In this document: in pieces, positions 13,492 to 26,618 of the stretch
Layout: each line of letters begins with the position of its first letter
Numbering within the stretch: the first letter of the stretch is position 1
Assembly: GCA_037783545.1 (NCBI GenBank)
Contig: JBBELK010001114.1
Coordinates: 1 to 64,000 of the forward strand
Direction: 5' to 3'
Length of the DNA: 64,000 nt
From: Henricia sp. BOLD:AAB3569
Taxonomy: Eukaryota; Echinodermata; Asteroidea; Spinulosida; Echinasteridae
Notes under the pieces: generated by a model
The model's database searches: none
Told to the model about the DNA's origin: nothing
What the model saw: only the letters and a program-made list of their open reading frames with translations
Translations under genes and position numbers: made by a program

Positions 13492-15342
13492 TCAGGAGTA
13501 CCCCCAAAGAGGTGTGTACAGACAGCCACGGTTTGCGTGAGAGCAGTCAGGAGGCCTCAACCCAGTTTTTTCTAAACTTTGAAATTTCTCTGCCATTTCC
13601 CGGCGAAAGTCTGTCAATTTTTTATGACAAGTGCGAAATATAGAGAGTTTAGGGCATGCAAAATTTGAAGTTCGTCGGAACATTTTTCGACCTCCAAATT
13701 TGCCGACGTTTGGACCACACTTTGACCAAATTGCCGAGCCAAACTGCGGTGCGTTAACGACAGTCCGAATGACTGAGCATGCGCACAACTCAGGAGTACC
13801 CCAAAGAGGTGTGTACAGACAGCCACGGTTTGCGTGAGAGCAGTCAGGAAGCCTCAACCCAGTTTTTTCTAAACTTTGAAATTTCTCTGCCATTTCCCGG
13901 CGAAAGTCTGTCAATTTTTTATGACAAGTGCGCAATATAGAGAGTTTAGGGCATGCAAAATTTGAAGTTCGTCGGAACATTTTTCGACCTCCAAATTTGC
14001 CGACGTTTGGACCACACTTTGACCAAATTGCCGAGCCAAACTGCGGTGCGTTAACGACAGTCCGAATGACTGAGCATGCGCACAACTCAGGAGTACCCCA
14101 AAGAGGTGTGTACAGACAGCCACGGTTTGCGTGAGAGCAGTCAGGAAGCCTCAACCCAGTTTTTTCTAAACTTTGAAATTTCTCTGCCATTTCCCGGCGA
14201 AAGTCTGTCAATTTTTTATGACAAGTGCGCAATATAGAGAGTTTAGGGCATGCAAAATTTGAAGTTCGTCGGAACATTTTTCGACCTCCAAATTTGCCGA
14301 CGTTTGGACCACACTTTGACCAAATTGCCGAGCCAAACTGCGGTGCGTTAACGACAGTCCGAATGACTGAGCATGCGCACAACTCAGGAGTACCCCAAAG
14401 AGGTGTGTACAGACAGCCACGGTTTGCGTGAGAGCAGTCAGGAAGCCTCAACCCAGTTTTTTCTAAACTTTGAAATTTCTCTGCCATTTCCCGGCGAAAG
14501 TCTGTCAATTTTTTATGACAAGTGCGCAATATAGAGAGTTTAGGGCATGCAAAATTTGAAGTTCGTCGGAACATTTTTCGACCTCCAAATTTGCCGACGT
14601 TTGGACCACACTTTGACCAAATTGCCGAGCCAAACTGCGGTGCGTTAACGACAGTCCGAATGACTGAGCATGCGCACAACTCAGGAGTACCCCAAAGAGG
14701 TGTGTACAGACAGCCACGGTTTGCGTGAGAGCAGTCAGGAAGCCTCAACCCAGTTTTTTCTAAACTTTGAAATTTCTCTGCCATTTCCCGGCGAAAGTCT
14801 GTCAATTTTTTATGACAAGTGCGCAATATAGAGAATTTAGGGCCTGCAAAATTTGAAGTTCGTCGGAACATTTTTCGACCTCCAAATTTGCCGACGTTTG
14901 GACCACACTTTGACCAAATTGCCGAGCCAAACTGCGGTGCGTTAACGACAGTCCGAATGACTGAGCATGCGCACAACTCAGGAGTACCCCAAAGAGGTGT
15001 GTACAGACAGCCACGGTTTGCGTGAGAGCAGTCAGGAAGCCTCAACCCAGTTTTTTCTAAACTTTGAAATTTCTCTGCCATTTCCCGGCGAAAGTCTGTC
15101 AATTTTTTATGACAAGTGCGCAATATAGAGAGTTTAGGGCATGCAAAATTTGAAGTTCGTCGGAACATTTTTCGACCTCCAAATTTGCCGACGTTTGGAC
15201 CACACTTTGACCAAATTGCCGAGCCAAACTGCGGTGCGTTAACGACAGTCCGAATGACTGAGCATGCGCACAACTCAGGAGTACCCCAAAGAGGTGTGTA
15301 CAGACAGCCACGGTTTGCGTGAGAGCAGTCAGGAAGCCTCAA
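13492..15342 (-). other. Periodic minus-strand open frame in satellite, probably not a gene
   Basis: The longest open frame in the window (616 codons), built of a 99-residue peptide repeated about six times because 297 bp is exactly 99 codons. The peptide is rich in Cys, Arg and Lys, and I recognise no domain, signal peptide or membrane segment. Wherever a T tract gains one base the frame shifts and ends. Single substitutions also stop it elsewhere, for example TTTTTTATAAAC at about 12674-12685 and CTTTTACC at about 30825. The matching plus-strand frame stops in every monomer after 68 codons. I see no promoter, splice or poly(A) context. Related open stretches of 200-590 codons recur across the array and are the same by-product. 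Confidence 0.8.
14225..14521. repeat. Representative satellite monomer (297 bp)
   Basis: A clean copy used to describe the unit, counted from the G of GTGCGCAATATAG. GCATGC occurs at bases 24-29 and 147-152. The palindrome CAAATTTG lies at 65-72 and CGTTAACG at 122-129. Three short direct subrepeats begin at 64 (CCAAATTTGCCGA), 96 (CCAAATTGCCGAG) and 109 (CCAAACTGCGG). TGAGCATGCGCA at 144-155 is one base from the NRF-1 palindrome consensus. T tracts of six lie at 233-238 and 285-290; their length variation makes most 298-bp monomers. G+C is 138 of 297. There is no CENP-B box match that I can see. Confidence 0.9.
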
Positions 15343-18300
15343 CCCAGTTTTTTTCTAAACTTTGAAATTTCTCTGCCATTTCCCGGCGAAAGTCTGTCAA
15401 TTTTTTATGACAAGTGCGCAATTTAGAGAGTTTAGGGCATGCAAAATTTGAAGTTCGTCGGAACATTTTTCGACCTCCAAATTTGCCGACGTTTGGACCA
15501 CACTTTGACCAAATTGCCGAGCCAAACTGCGGTGCGTTAACGACAGTCCGAATGACTGAGCATGCGCACAACTCAGGAGTACCCCGAATAGGTGTGTACA
15601 GACAGCCACGGTTTGCGTGAGAGCAGTCAGGAAGCCTCAACCAGTTTTTTTCTAAACTTTGAAATTTCTCTGCCATTTCCCGGCGAAAGTCTGTCAATTT
15701 TTTATGACAAGTGCGCAATATAGAGAGTTTAGGGCATGCAAAATTTGAAGTTCGTCGGAACATTTTTCGACCTCCAAATTTGCCGACGTTTGGACCACAC
15801 TTTGACCAAATTGCCGAGCCAAACTGCGGTGCGTTAACGACAGTCCGAATGACTGAGCATGCGCACAACTCAGGAGTACCCCAAAGAGGTGTGTACAGAC
15901 AGCCACGGTTTGCGTGAGAGCAGTCAGGAAGCCTCAACCCAGTTTTTTCTAAACTTTGAAATTTCTCTGCCATTTCCCGGCGAAAGTCTGTCAATTTTTT
16001 ATGACAAGTGCGCAATATAGAGAGTTTAGGGCATGCAAAATTTGAAGTTCGTCGGAACATTTTTCGACCTCCAAATTTGCCGACGTTTGGACCACACTTT
16101 GACCAAATTGCCGAGCCAAACTGCGGTGCGTTAACGACAGTCCGAATGACTGAGCATGCGCACAACCCAGGAGTACCCCAAAGAGGTGTGTACAGACAGC
16201 CACGGTTTGCGTGAGAGCAGTCAGGAAGCCTCAACCCAGTTTTTTCTAAACTTTGAAATTTCTCTGCCATTTCCCGGCGAAAGTCTGTCAATTTTTTATG
16301 ACAAGTGCGCAATATAGAGAGTTTAGGGCATGCAAAATTTGAAGTTCGTCGGAACATTTTTCGACCTCCAAATTTGCCGACGTTTGGACCACACTTTGAC
16401 CAAATTGCCGAGCCAAACTGCGGTGCGTTAACGACAGTCCGAATGACTGAGCATGCGCACAACTCAGGAGTACCCCAAAGAGGTGTGTACAGACAGCCAC
16501 GGTTTGCGTGAGAGCAGTCAGGAAGCCTCAACCCAGTTTTTTCTAAACTTTGAAATTTCTCTGCCATTTCCCGGCGAAAGTCTGTCAATTTTTTATGACA
16601 AGTGCGCAATATAGAGAGTTTAGGGCATGCAAAATTTGAAGTTCGTCGGAACATTTTTCGACCTCCAAATTTGCCGACGTTTGGACCACACTTTGACCAA
16701 ATTGCCGAGCCAAACTGCGGTGCGTTAACGACAGTCCGAATGACTGAGCATGCGCACAACTCAGGAGTACCCCGAAGAGGTGTGTACAGACAGCCACGGT
16801 TTGCGTGAGAGCAGTCAGGAAGCCTCAACCCAGTTTTTTCTAAACTTTGAAATTTCTCTGCCATTTCCCCGGCGAAAGTCTGTCAATTTTTTATGACAAG
16901 TGCGCAATATAGAGAGTTTAGGGCATGCAAAATTTGAAGTTCGTCGGAACATTTTTCGACCTCCAAATTTGCCGACGTTTGGACCACACTTTGACCAAAT
17001 TGCCGAGCCAAACTGCGGTGCGTTAACGACAGTCCGAATGACTGAGCATGCGCACAACTCAGGAGTACCCCAAAGAGGTGTGTACAGACAGCCACGGTTT
17101 GCGTGAGAGCAGTCAGGAAGCATCAACCCAGTTTTTTCTAAACTTTGAAATTTCTCTGCCATTTCCCGGCGAAAGTCTGTCAATTTTTTATGACAAGTGC
17201 GCAATATAGAGAGTTTAGGGCATGCAAAATTTGAAGTTCGTCGGAACATTTTTCGACCTCCAAATTTGCCGACGTTTGGACCACACTTTGACCAAATTGC
17301 CGAGCCAAACTGCGGTGCGTTAACGACAGTCCGAATGACTGAGCATGCGCACAACTCAGGAGTACCCCAAAGAGGTGTGTACAGACAGCCACGGTTTGCG
17401 TGAGAGCAGTCAGAAAGCCTCAACCCAGTTTTTTCTAAACTTTGAAATTTCTCTGCCATTTCCCGGCGAAAGTCTGTCAATTTTGTATGACAAGTGCGCA
17501 ATATAGAGAGTTTAGGGCATGCAAAATTTGAAGTTCGTCGGAACATTTTTCGACCTCCAAATTTGCCGACGTTTGGACCACACTTTGACCAAATTGCCGA
17601 GCCAAACTGCGGTGCGTTAACGACAGTCCGAATGACTGAGCATGCGCACAACTCAGGAGTACCCCAAAGAGGTGTGTACAGACAGCCACGGTTTGCGTGA
17701 GAGCAGTCAGGAAGCCTCAACCCAGTTTTTTTCTAAACTTTGAAATTTCTCTGCCATTTCCCGGCGAAAGTCTGTCAATTTGTTATGACAAGTGCGCAAT
17801 ATAGAGAGTTTAGGGCATGCAAAATTTGAAGTTCGTCGGAACATTTTTCGACCTCCAAATTTGCCGACGTTTGGACCACACTTTGACCAAATTGCCGAGC
17901 CAAACTGCGGTGCGTTAACGACAGTCCGAATGACTGAGCATGCGCACAACTCAGGAGTACCCCAAAGAGGTGTGTACAGACAGCTACGGTTTGCGTGAGA
18001 GCAGTCAGGAAGCCTCAACCCAGTTTTTTCTAAACTTTGAAATTTCTCTGCCATTTCCCGGCGAAAGTCTGTCAATTTTTTATGACAAGTGCGCAATATA
18101 GAGAGTTTAGGGCATGCAAAATTTGAAGTTCGTCGGAACATTTTTCGACCTCCAAATTTGCCGACGTTTGGACCACACTTTGACCAAATTGCCGAGCCAA
18201 ACTGCGGTGCGTTAACGACAGTCCGAATGACTGAGCATGCGCACAACTCAGGAGTACCCCAAAGAGGTGTGTACAGACAGCCACGGTTTGCGTGAGAGCA

Positions 18301-21300
18301 GTCAGGAAGCCTCAACCCAGTTTTTTCTAAACTTTGAAATTTCTCTGCCATTTCCCGGCGAAAGTCTGTCAATTTTTTATGACAAGTGCGCAATATAGAG
18401 AGTTTAGGGCATGCAAAATTTGAAGTTCGTCGGAACATTTTTCGACCTCCAAATTTGCCGACGTTTGGACCACACTTTGCTCAAATTGCCGAGCCAAATT
18501 GCGGTGCGTTAACGACAGTCCGAATGACTGAGCATGCGCACAACTCAGGAGTACCCCAAAGAGGTGTGTACAGACAGCCACGGTTTGCGTGAGAGCAGTC
18601 AGGAAGCCTCAACCCAGTTTTTTCTAAACTTTGAAATTTCTCTGCCATTTTCCGGCGAAAGTCTGTCAATTTTGTATGACAAGTGCGCAATATAGAGAGT
18701 TTAGGGCATGCAAAATTTGAAGTTCGTCGGAACATTTTTCGACCTCCAAATTTGCCGACGTTTGGACCACACTTTGACCAAATTGCCGAGCCAAACTGCG
18801 GTGCGTTAACGACAGTCCGAATGACTGAGCATGCGCACAACTCAGGAGTACCCCAAAGAGGTGTGTACAGACAGCCACGGTTTGCGTGAGAGCAGTCAGG
18901 AAGCCTCAACCCAGTTTTTTCTAAACTTTGAAATTTCTCTGCCATTTCCCGGCGAAAGTCTGTCAATTTTTTATGACAAGTGCGCAATATAGAGAGTTTA
19001 GGGCATGCAAAATTTGAAGTTCGTCGGAACATTTTTCGACCTCCAAATTTGCCGACATTTGGACCACACTTTGACCAAATTGCCGAGCCAAACTGCGGTG
19101 CGTTAACGACAGTCTGAATGACTGAGCATGCGCACAACTCAGGAGTACCCCCAAAGAGGTGTGTACAGACAGCCACGGTTTGCGTAAGAGCAGTCAGGAA
19201 GCCTCAACCCAGTTTTTTCTAAACTTTGAAATTTCTCTGCCATTTCCCGGCGAAAGTCTGTCAATTTTTTATGACAAGTGCGCAATATAGAGAGTTTAGG
19301 GCATGCAAAATTTGAAGTTCGTCGGAACATTTTTCGACCTCCAAATTTGCCGACCTTTGGACCACACTTTGACCAAATTGCCGAGCCAAACTGCGGTGCG
19401 TTAACGACAGTCCGAATGACTGAGCATGCGCACAACTCAGGAGTACCCCAAAGAGGTGTGTACAGACAGCCACGGTTTGCGTGAGAGCAGTCAGGAAGCC
19501 TCAACCCAGTTTTTTTCTAAACTTTGAAATTTCTCTGCCATTTCCCGGCGAAAGTCTGTCATTTTTTTTATGACAAGTGCGCAATATAGAGAGTTTAGGG
19601 CATGCACAATTTGAAGTTCGTCGGAACATTTTTCGACCTCCAAATTTGCCGACGTTTGGACCACACTTTGACCAAATTGCCGAGCCAAACTGCGGTGCGT
19701 TAACGACAGTCCGAATGACTGAGCATGCGCACAACTCAGGAGTACCCTACAGAGGTGTGTACAGACAGCCACGGTTTGCGTGAGAGCAGTCAGGAAGCCT
19801 CAACCCAGTTTTTTTCTAAACTTTGAAATTTCTCTGCCATTTCCCGGCGAAAGTCTGTCAATTTTGTATGACAAGTGCGCAATATAGAGAGTTTAGGGCA
19901 TGCAAAATTTGAAGTTCGTCGGAACATTTTTCGACCTCCAAATTTGCCGACGTTTGGACCACACTTTGACCAAATTGCCGAGCCAAACTGCGGTGCGTTA
20001 ACGACAGTCCGAATGACTGAGCATGCGCACAACTCAGGAGTACCCCAAAGAGGTGTGTACAGACAGCCACGGTTTGCGTGAGAGCAGTCAGGAAGCCTCA
20101 ACCCAGTTTTTTTCTAAACTTTGAAATTTCTCTGCCATTTCCCGGCGAAAGTCTGTCAATTTTTTATGACAAGTGCGCAATATAGAGAGTTTAGGGCATG
20201 CAAAATTTGAAGTTCGTCGGAACATTTTTCGACCTCCAAATTTGCCGACGTTTGGACCACACTTTGACCAAATTGCCGAGCCAAACTGCGGTGCGTTAAC
20301 GACAGTCCGAATGACTGAGCATGCGCACAACTCAGGAGTACCCCGAAGAGGTGTGTACAGACAGCCACGGTTTGCGTGAGAGCAGTCAGGAAGCCTCAAC
20401 CCAGTTTTTTCTAAACTTTGAAATTTCTCTGCCATTTCCCGGCGAAAGTCTGTCAATTTGTTATGACAAGTGCGCAATATAGAGAGTTTAGGGCATGCAA
20501 AATTTGAAGTTCGTCGGAACATTTTTCGACCTCCAAATTTGCCGACGTTTGGACCACACTTTGACCAAATTGCCGAGCCAAACTGCGGTGCGTTAACGAC
20601 AGTCCGAATGACTGAGCATGCGCACAACTCAGGAGTACCCCAAAGAGGTGTGTACAGACAGCTACGGTTTGCGTGAGAGCAGTCAGGAAGCCTCAACCCA
20701 GTTTTTTCTAAACTTTGAAATTTCTCTGCCATTTCCCGGCGAAAGTCTGTCAATTTTTTATGACAAGTGCGCAATATAGAGAGTTTAGGGCATGCAAAAT
20801 TTGAAGTTCGTCGGAACATTTTTCGACCTCCAAATTTGACGACGTTTGGACCACACTTTGACCAAATTGCCGAGCCAAACTGCGGTGCGTTAACGACAGT
20901 CCGAATGACTGAGCATGCGCACAACTCAGGAGTACCCCAAAGAGGTGTATACAGACAGCCACGGTTTGCGTGAGAGCAGTCAGGAAGCCTCAACCCAGTT
21001 TTTTCTAAACTTTGAAATTTCTCTGCCATTTCCCGGCGAAAGTCTGTCATTTTTTTATGACAAGTGCGCAATATAGAGAGTTTAGGGCATGCAAAATTTG
21101 AAGTTCGTCTGAACATTTTTCGACCTCCAAATTTGCCGACGTTTGGACCACACTTTGCTCAAATTGCCGAGCCAAACTGCGGTGCGTTAACGACAGTCCG
21201 AATGACTGAGCATGCGCACAACTCAGGAGTACCCCAAAGAGGTGTGTACAGACAGCCACGGTTTGCGTGAGAGCAGTCAGGAAGCCTCAACCCAGTTTTT

Positions 21301-24034
21301 TCTAAACTTTGAAATTTCTCTGCCATTTCCCGGCGAAAGTCTGTCAATTTTGTATGACAAGTGCGCAATATAGAGAGTTTAGGGCATGCAAAATTTGAAG
21401 TTCGTCGGAACATTTTTCGACCTCCAAATTTGCCGACGTTTGGACCACACTTTGACCAAATTGCCGAGCCAAACTGCGGTGCGTTAACGACAGTCCGAAT
21501 GACTGAGCATGCGCACAACTCAGGAGTACCCCAAAGAGGTGTGTACAGACAGCCACGGTTTGCGTGAGAGCAGTCAGGAAGCCTCAACCCAGTTTTTTCT
21601 AAACTTTGAAATTTCTCTGCCATTTCCCGGCGAAAGTCTGTCAATTTTTTATGACAAGTGCGCAATATAGAGAGTTTAGGGCATGCAAAATTTGAAGTTC
21701 GTCGGAACATTTTTCGACCTCCAAATTTGCCGACGTTTGGACCACACTTTGACCAAATTGCCGAGCCAAACTGCGGTGCGTTAACGACAGTCCGAATGAC
21801 TGAGCATGCGCACAACTCAGGAGTACCCCAAAGAGGTGTGTACAGACAGCTACGGTTTGCGTGAGAGCAGTCAGGAAGCCTCAACCCAGTTTTTTCTAAA
21901 CTTTGAAATTTCTCTGCCATTTCCCGGCGAAAGTCTGTCAATTTTTTATGACAAGTGCGCAATATAGAGAGTTTAGGGCATGCAAAATTTGAAGTTCGTC
22001 GGAACATTTTTCGACCTCCAAATTTGCCGACGTTTGGACCACACTTTGACCAAATTGCCGAGCCAAACTGCGGTGCGTTAACGACAGTCCGAATGACTGA
22101 GCATGCGCACAACTCAGGAGTACCCCAAAGAGGTGTGTACAGACAGCCACGGTTTGCGTGAGAGCAGTCAGGAAGCCTCAACCCAGTTTTTTCTAAACTT
22201 TGAAATTTCTCTGCCATTTCCCGGCGAAAGTCTGTCAATTTTTTATGACAAGTGCGCAATATAGAGAGTTTAGGGCATGCAAAATTTGAAGTTCGTCGGA
22301 ACATTTTTCGACCTCCAAATTTGCCGACGTTTGGACCACACTTTGCTCAAATTGCCGACCCAAACTGCGGTGCGTTAACGACAGTCCGAATGACTGAGCA
22401 TGCGCACAACTCAGGAGTACCCCAAAGAGGTGTGTACAGACAGCCACGGTTTGCGTGAGAGCAGTCAGGAAGCCTCAACCCAGTTTTTTCTAAACTTTGA
22501 AATTTCTCTGCCATTTCCCGGCGAAAGTCTGTCAATTTTGTATGACAAGTGCGCAATATAGAGAGTTTAGGGCATGCAAAATTTGAAGTTCGTCGGAACA
22601 TTTTTCGACCTCCAAATTTGCCGACGTTTGGACCACACTTTGACCAAATTGCCGAGCCAAACTGCGGTGCGTTAACGACAGTCCGAATGACTGAGCATGC
22701 GCACAACTCAGGAGTACCCCAAAGAGGTGTGTACAGACAGCCACGGTTTGCGTGAGAGCAGTCAGGAAGCCTCAACCCAGTTTTTTCTAAACTTTGAAAT
22801 TTCTCTGCCATTTCCCGGCGAAAGTCTGTCAATTTTTTATGACAAGTGCGCAATATAGAGAGTTTAGGGCATGCAAAATTTGAAGTTCGTCGGAACATTT
22901 TTCGACCTCCAAATTTGCCGACATTTGGACCACACTTTGACCAAATTGCCGAGCCAAACTGCGGTGCGTTAACGACAGTCCGAATGACTGAGCATGCGCA
23001 CAACTCAGGAGTACCCCAAAGAGGTGTGTACAGACAGCCACGGTTTGCGTGAGAGCAGTCAGGAAGCCTCAACCCAGTTTTTTCTAAACTTTGAAATTTC
23101 TCTGCCATTTCCCGGCGAAAGTCTGTCAATTTTTTATGACAAGTGCGCAATATAGAGAGTTTAGGGCATGCAAAATTTGAAGTTCGTCGGAACATTTTTC
23201 GACCTCCAAATTTGCCGACGTTTGGACCACACTTTGACCAAATTGCCGAGCCAAACTGCGGTGCGTTAACGACAGTCCGAATGACTGAGCATGCGCACAA
23301 CTCAGGAGTACCCCAAAGAGGTGTGTACAGACAGCCACGGTTTGCGTGAGAGCAGTCAGGAAGCCTCAACCCAGTTTTTTCTAAACTTTGAAATTTCTCT
23401 GCCATTTCCCGGCGAAAGTCTGTCAATTTTGTATGACAAGTGCGCAATATAGAGAGTTTAGGGCATGCAAAATTTGAAGTTCGTCGGAACATTTTTCGAC
23501 CTCCAAATTTGCCGACGTTTGGACCACACTTTGACCAAATTGCCGAGCCAAACTGCGGTGCGTTAACGACAGTCCGAATGACTGAGCATGCGCACAACTC
23601 AGGAGTACCCCGAAGAGGTGTGTACAGACAGCCACAGTTTGCGTGAGAGCAGTCAGGAAGCCTCAACCCAGTTTTTTCTAAACTTTGAAATTTCTCTGCC
23701 ATTTCCCGGCGAAAGTCTGTCAATTTTTTATGACAAGTGCGCAATATAGAGAGTTTAGGGCATGCAAAATTTGAAGTTCGTCGGAACATTTTTCGACCTC
23801 CAAATTTGCCGACGTTTGGACCACACTTTGACCAAATTGCCGAGCCAAACTGCGGTGCGTTAACGACAGTCCGAATGACTGAGCATGCGCACAACTCAGG
23901 AGTACCCCAAAGAGGTGTGTACAGACAGCCACGGTTTGCGTGAGAGCAGTCAGGAAGCCTCAACCCAGTTTTTTTCTAAACTTTGAAATTTCTCTGCCAT
24001 TTCCCGGCGAAAGTCTGTCAATTTTGTATGACAA

Positions 24035-24285
24035 GTGCGCAATATAGAGAGTTTAGGGCATGCACAATTTGAAGTTCGTCGGAACATTTTTCGACCTCAA
24101 ACTGCGGTGCGTTAACGACAGTCCGAATGACTGAGCATGCGCACAACTCAGGAGTACCCTAAAGAGGTGTGTACAGACAGCCACTGTTTGCGTGAGAGCA
24201 GTCAGGAAGCCTCAACCCAGTTTTTTCTAAACTTTGAAATTTCTCTGCCATTTCCCGGCGAAAGTCTGTCAATTTTGTATGACAA
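24035..24285. repeat. 251-bp deleted monomer, copy 1
   Basis: The monomer lacks consensus bases 65-110 (46 bp), so CGACCTC joins AAACTGCGG at 24098/24099. The endpoints fall in the first and third CCAAA subrepeats, suggesting slippage or short-homology repair, though the junction is one base short of a clean CCAAA exchange. Linked substitutions are GCACAATTT, GTACCCTAAAG and CCACTGTTT. Confidence 0.93.
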
Positions 24286-26367
24286 GTGCGCAATATAGAG
24301 AGTTTAGGGCATGCAAAATTTGAAGTTCGTCGGAACATTTTTCGACCTCCAAATTTGCCGACGTTTGGACCACACTTTGACCAAATTGCCGAGCCAAACT
24401 GCGGTGCGTTAACGACAGTCCGAATGACTGAGCATGCGCACAACTCAGGAGTACCCCGAAGAGGTGTGTACAGACAGCCACAGTTTGCGTGAGAGCAGTC
24501 AGGAAGCCTCAACCCAGTTTTTTCTAAACTTTGAAATTTCTCTGCCATTTCCCGGCGAAAGTCTGTCAATTTTTTATGACAAGTGCGCAATATAGAGAGT
24601 TTAGGGCATGCAAAATTTGAAGTTCGTCGGAACATTTTTCGACCTCCAAATTTGCCGACGTTTGGACCACACTTTGACCAAATTGCCGAGCCAAACTGCG
24701 GTGCGTTAACGACAGTCCGAATGACTGAGCATGCGCACAACTCAGGAGTACCCCAAAGAGGTGTGTACAGACAGCCACGGTTTGCGTGAGAGCAGTCAGG
24801 AAGCCTCAACCCAGTTTTTTTCTAAACTTTGAAATTTCTCTGCCATTTCCCGGCGAAAGTCTGTCAATTTTGTATGACAAGTGCGCAATATAGAGAGTTT
24901 AGGGCATGCAAAATTTGAAGTTCGTCGGAACATTTTTCGACCTCCAAATTTGCCGACGTTTGGACCACACTTTGACCAAATTGCCGAGCCAAACTGCGGT
25001 GCGTTAACGACAGTCCGAATGACTGAGCATGCGCACAACTCAGGAGTACCCCAAAGAGGTGTGTACAGACAGCCACGGTTTGCGTGAGAGCAGTCAGGAA
25101 GCCTCAACCCAGTTTTTTCTAAACTTTGAAATTTCTCTGCCATTTCCCGGCGAAAGTCTGTCAATTTTTTATGACAAGTGCGCAATATAGAGAGTTTAGG
25201 GCATGCAAAATTTGAAGTTCGTCGGAACATTTTTCGACCTCCAAATTTGCCGACATTTGGACCACACTTTGACCAAATTGCCGAGCCAAACTGCGGTGCG
25301 TTAACGACAGTCTGAATGACTGAGCATGCGCACAACTCAGGAGTACCCCAAAGAGGTGTGTACAGACAGCCACGGTTTGCGTGAGAGCAGTCAGGAAGCC
25401 TCAACCCAGTTTTTTCTAAACTTTGAAATTTCTCTGCCATTTCCCGGCGAAAGTCTGTCAATTTTTTATGACAAGTGCGCAATATAGAGAGTTTAGGGCA
25501 TGCAAAATTTGAAGTTCGTCGGAACATTTTTCGACCTCCAAATTTGCCGACGTTTGGACCACACTTTGACCAAATTGCCGAGCCAAACTGCGGTGCGTTA
25601 ACGACAGTCCGAATGACTGAGCATGCGCACAACTCAGGAGTACCCCAAAGAGGTGTGTACAGACAGCCACGGTTTGCGTGAGAGCAGTCAGGAAGCCTCA
25701 ACCCAGTTTTTTCTAAACTTTGAAATTTCTCTGCCATTTCCCGGCGAAAGTCTGTCAATTTTGTATGACAAGTGCGCAATATAGAGAGTTTAGGGCATGC
25801 AAAATTTGAAGTTCGTCGGAACATTTTTCGACCTCCAAATTTGCCGACGTTTGGACCACACTTTGACCAAATTGCCGAGCCAAACTGCGGTGCGTTAACG
25901 ACAGTCCGAATGACTGAGCATGCGCACAACTCAGGAGTACCCCGAAGAGGTGTGTACAGACAGCCACAGTTTGCGTGAGAGCAGTCAGGAAGCCTCAACC
26001 CAGTTTTTTTCTAAACTTTGAAATTTCTCTGCCATTTCCCGGCGAAAGTCTGTCAATTTTTTATGACAAGTGCGCAATATAGAGAGTTTAGGGCATGCAA
26101 AATTTGAAGTTCGTCGGAACATTTTTCGACCTCCAAATTTGCCGACGTTTGGACCACACTTTGACCAAATTGCCGAGCCAAACTGCGGTGCGTTAACGAC
26201 AGTCCGAATGACTGTGCATGCGCACAACTCAGGAGTACCCCAAAGAGGTGTGTACAGACAGCCACGGTTTGCGTGAGAGCAGTCAGGAAGCCTCAACCCA
26301 GTTTTTTTCTAAACTTTGAAATTTCTCTGCCATTTCCCGGCGAAAGTCTGTCAATTTTGTATGACAA

Positions 26368-26618
26368 GTGCGCAATATAGAGAGTTTAGGGCATGCACAA
26401 TTTGAAGTTCGTCGGAACATTTTTCGACCTCAAACTGCGGTGCGTTAACGACAGTCCGAATGACTGAGCATGCGCACAACTCAGGAGTACCCTAAAGAGG
26501 TGTGTACAGACAGCCACTGTTTGCGTGAGAGCAGTCAGGAAGCCTCAACCCAGTTTTTTCTAAACTTTGAAATTTCTCTGCCATTTCCCGGCGAAAGTCT
26601 GTCAATTTTTTATGACAA
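26368..26618. repeat. 251-bp deleted monomer, copy 2
   Basis: Same 46-bp deletion (junction 26431/26432) and the same linked substitutions as the copy starting at 24035, so it descends from the same event. It is the third monomer of a pentameric block and is followed by a GCTCAAATTG monomer. Confidence 0.93.

Larger units (their letters stand above)
10956..17493. repeat. 297-bp satellite array, near-uniform block
   Basis: Twenty-two clean head-to-tail monomers, most exactly 297 bp. Several (for example those starting at 11848, 12145, 13928, 14225, 14522 and 16305) look identical or nearly so. Variation is limited to substitutions such as CAGTCTGAATG in the monomers at 12739, 13036 and 13334, a CCCCC instead of CCCC run, and 6 or 7 T in the first T tract, the 7-T form giving 298 bp. 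Such uniformity implies recent homogenisation by unequal exchange or conversion, or assembly collapse; sequence alone cannot separate these. No gene is present. Confidence 0.95.

Noticed and set aside
14225-14521. CENP-B box in the monomer
   Set aside because: TTCG occurs, but none of the occurrences has the required downstream A and CGGG spacing on either strand.
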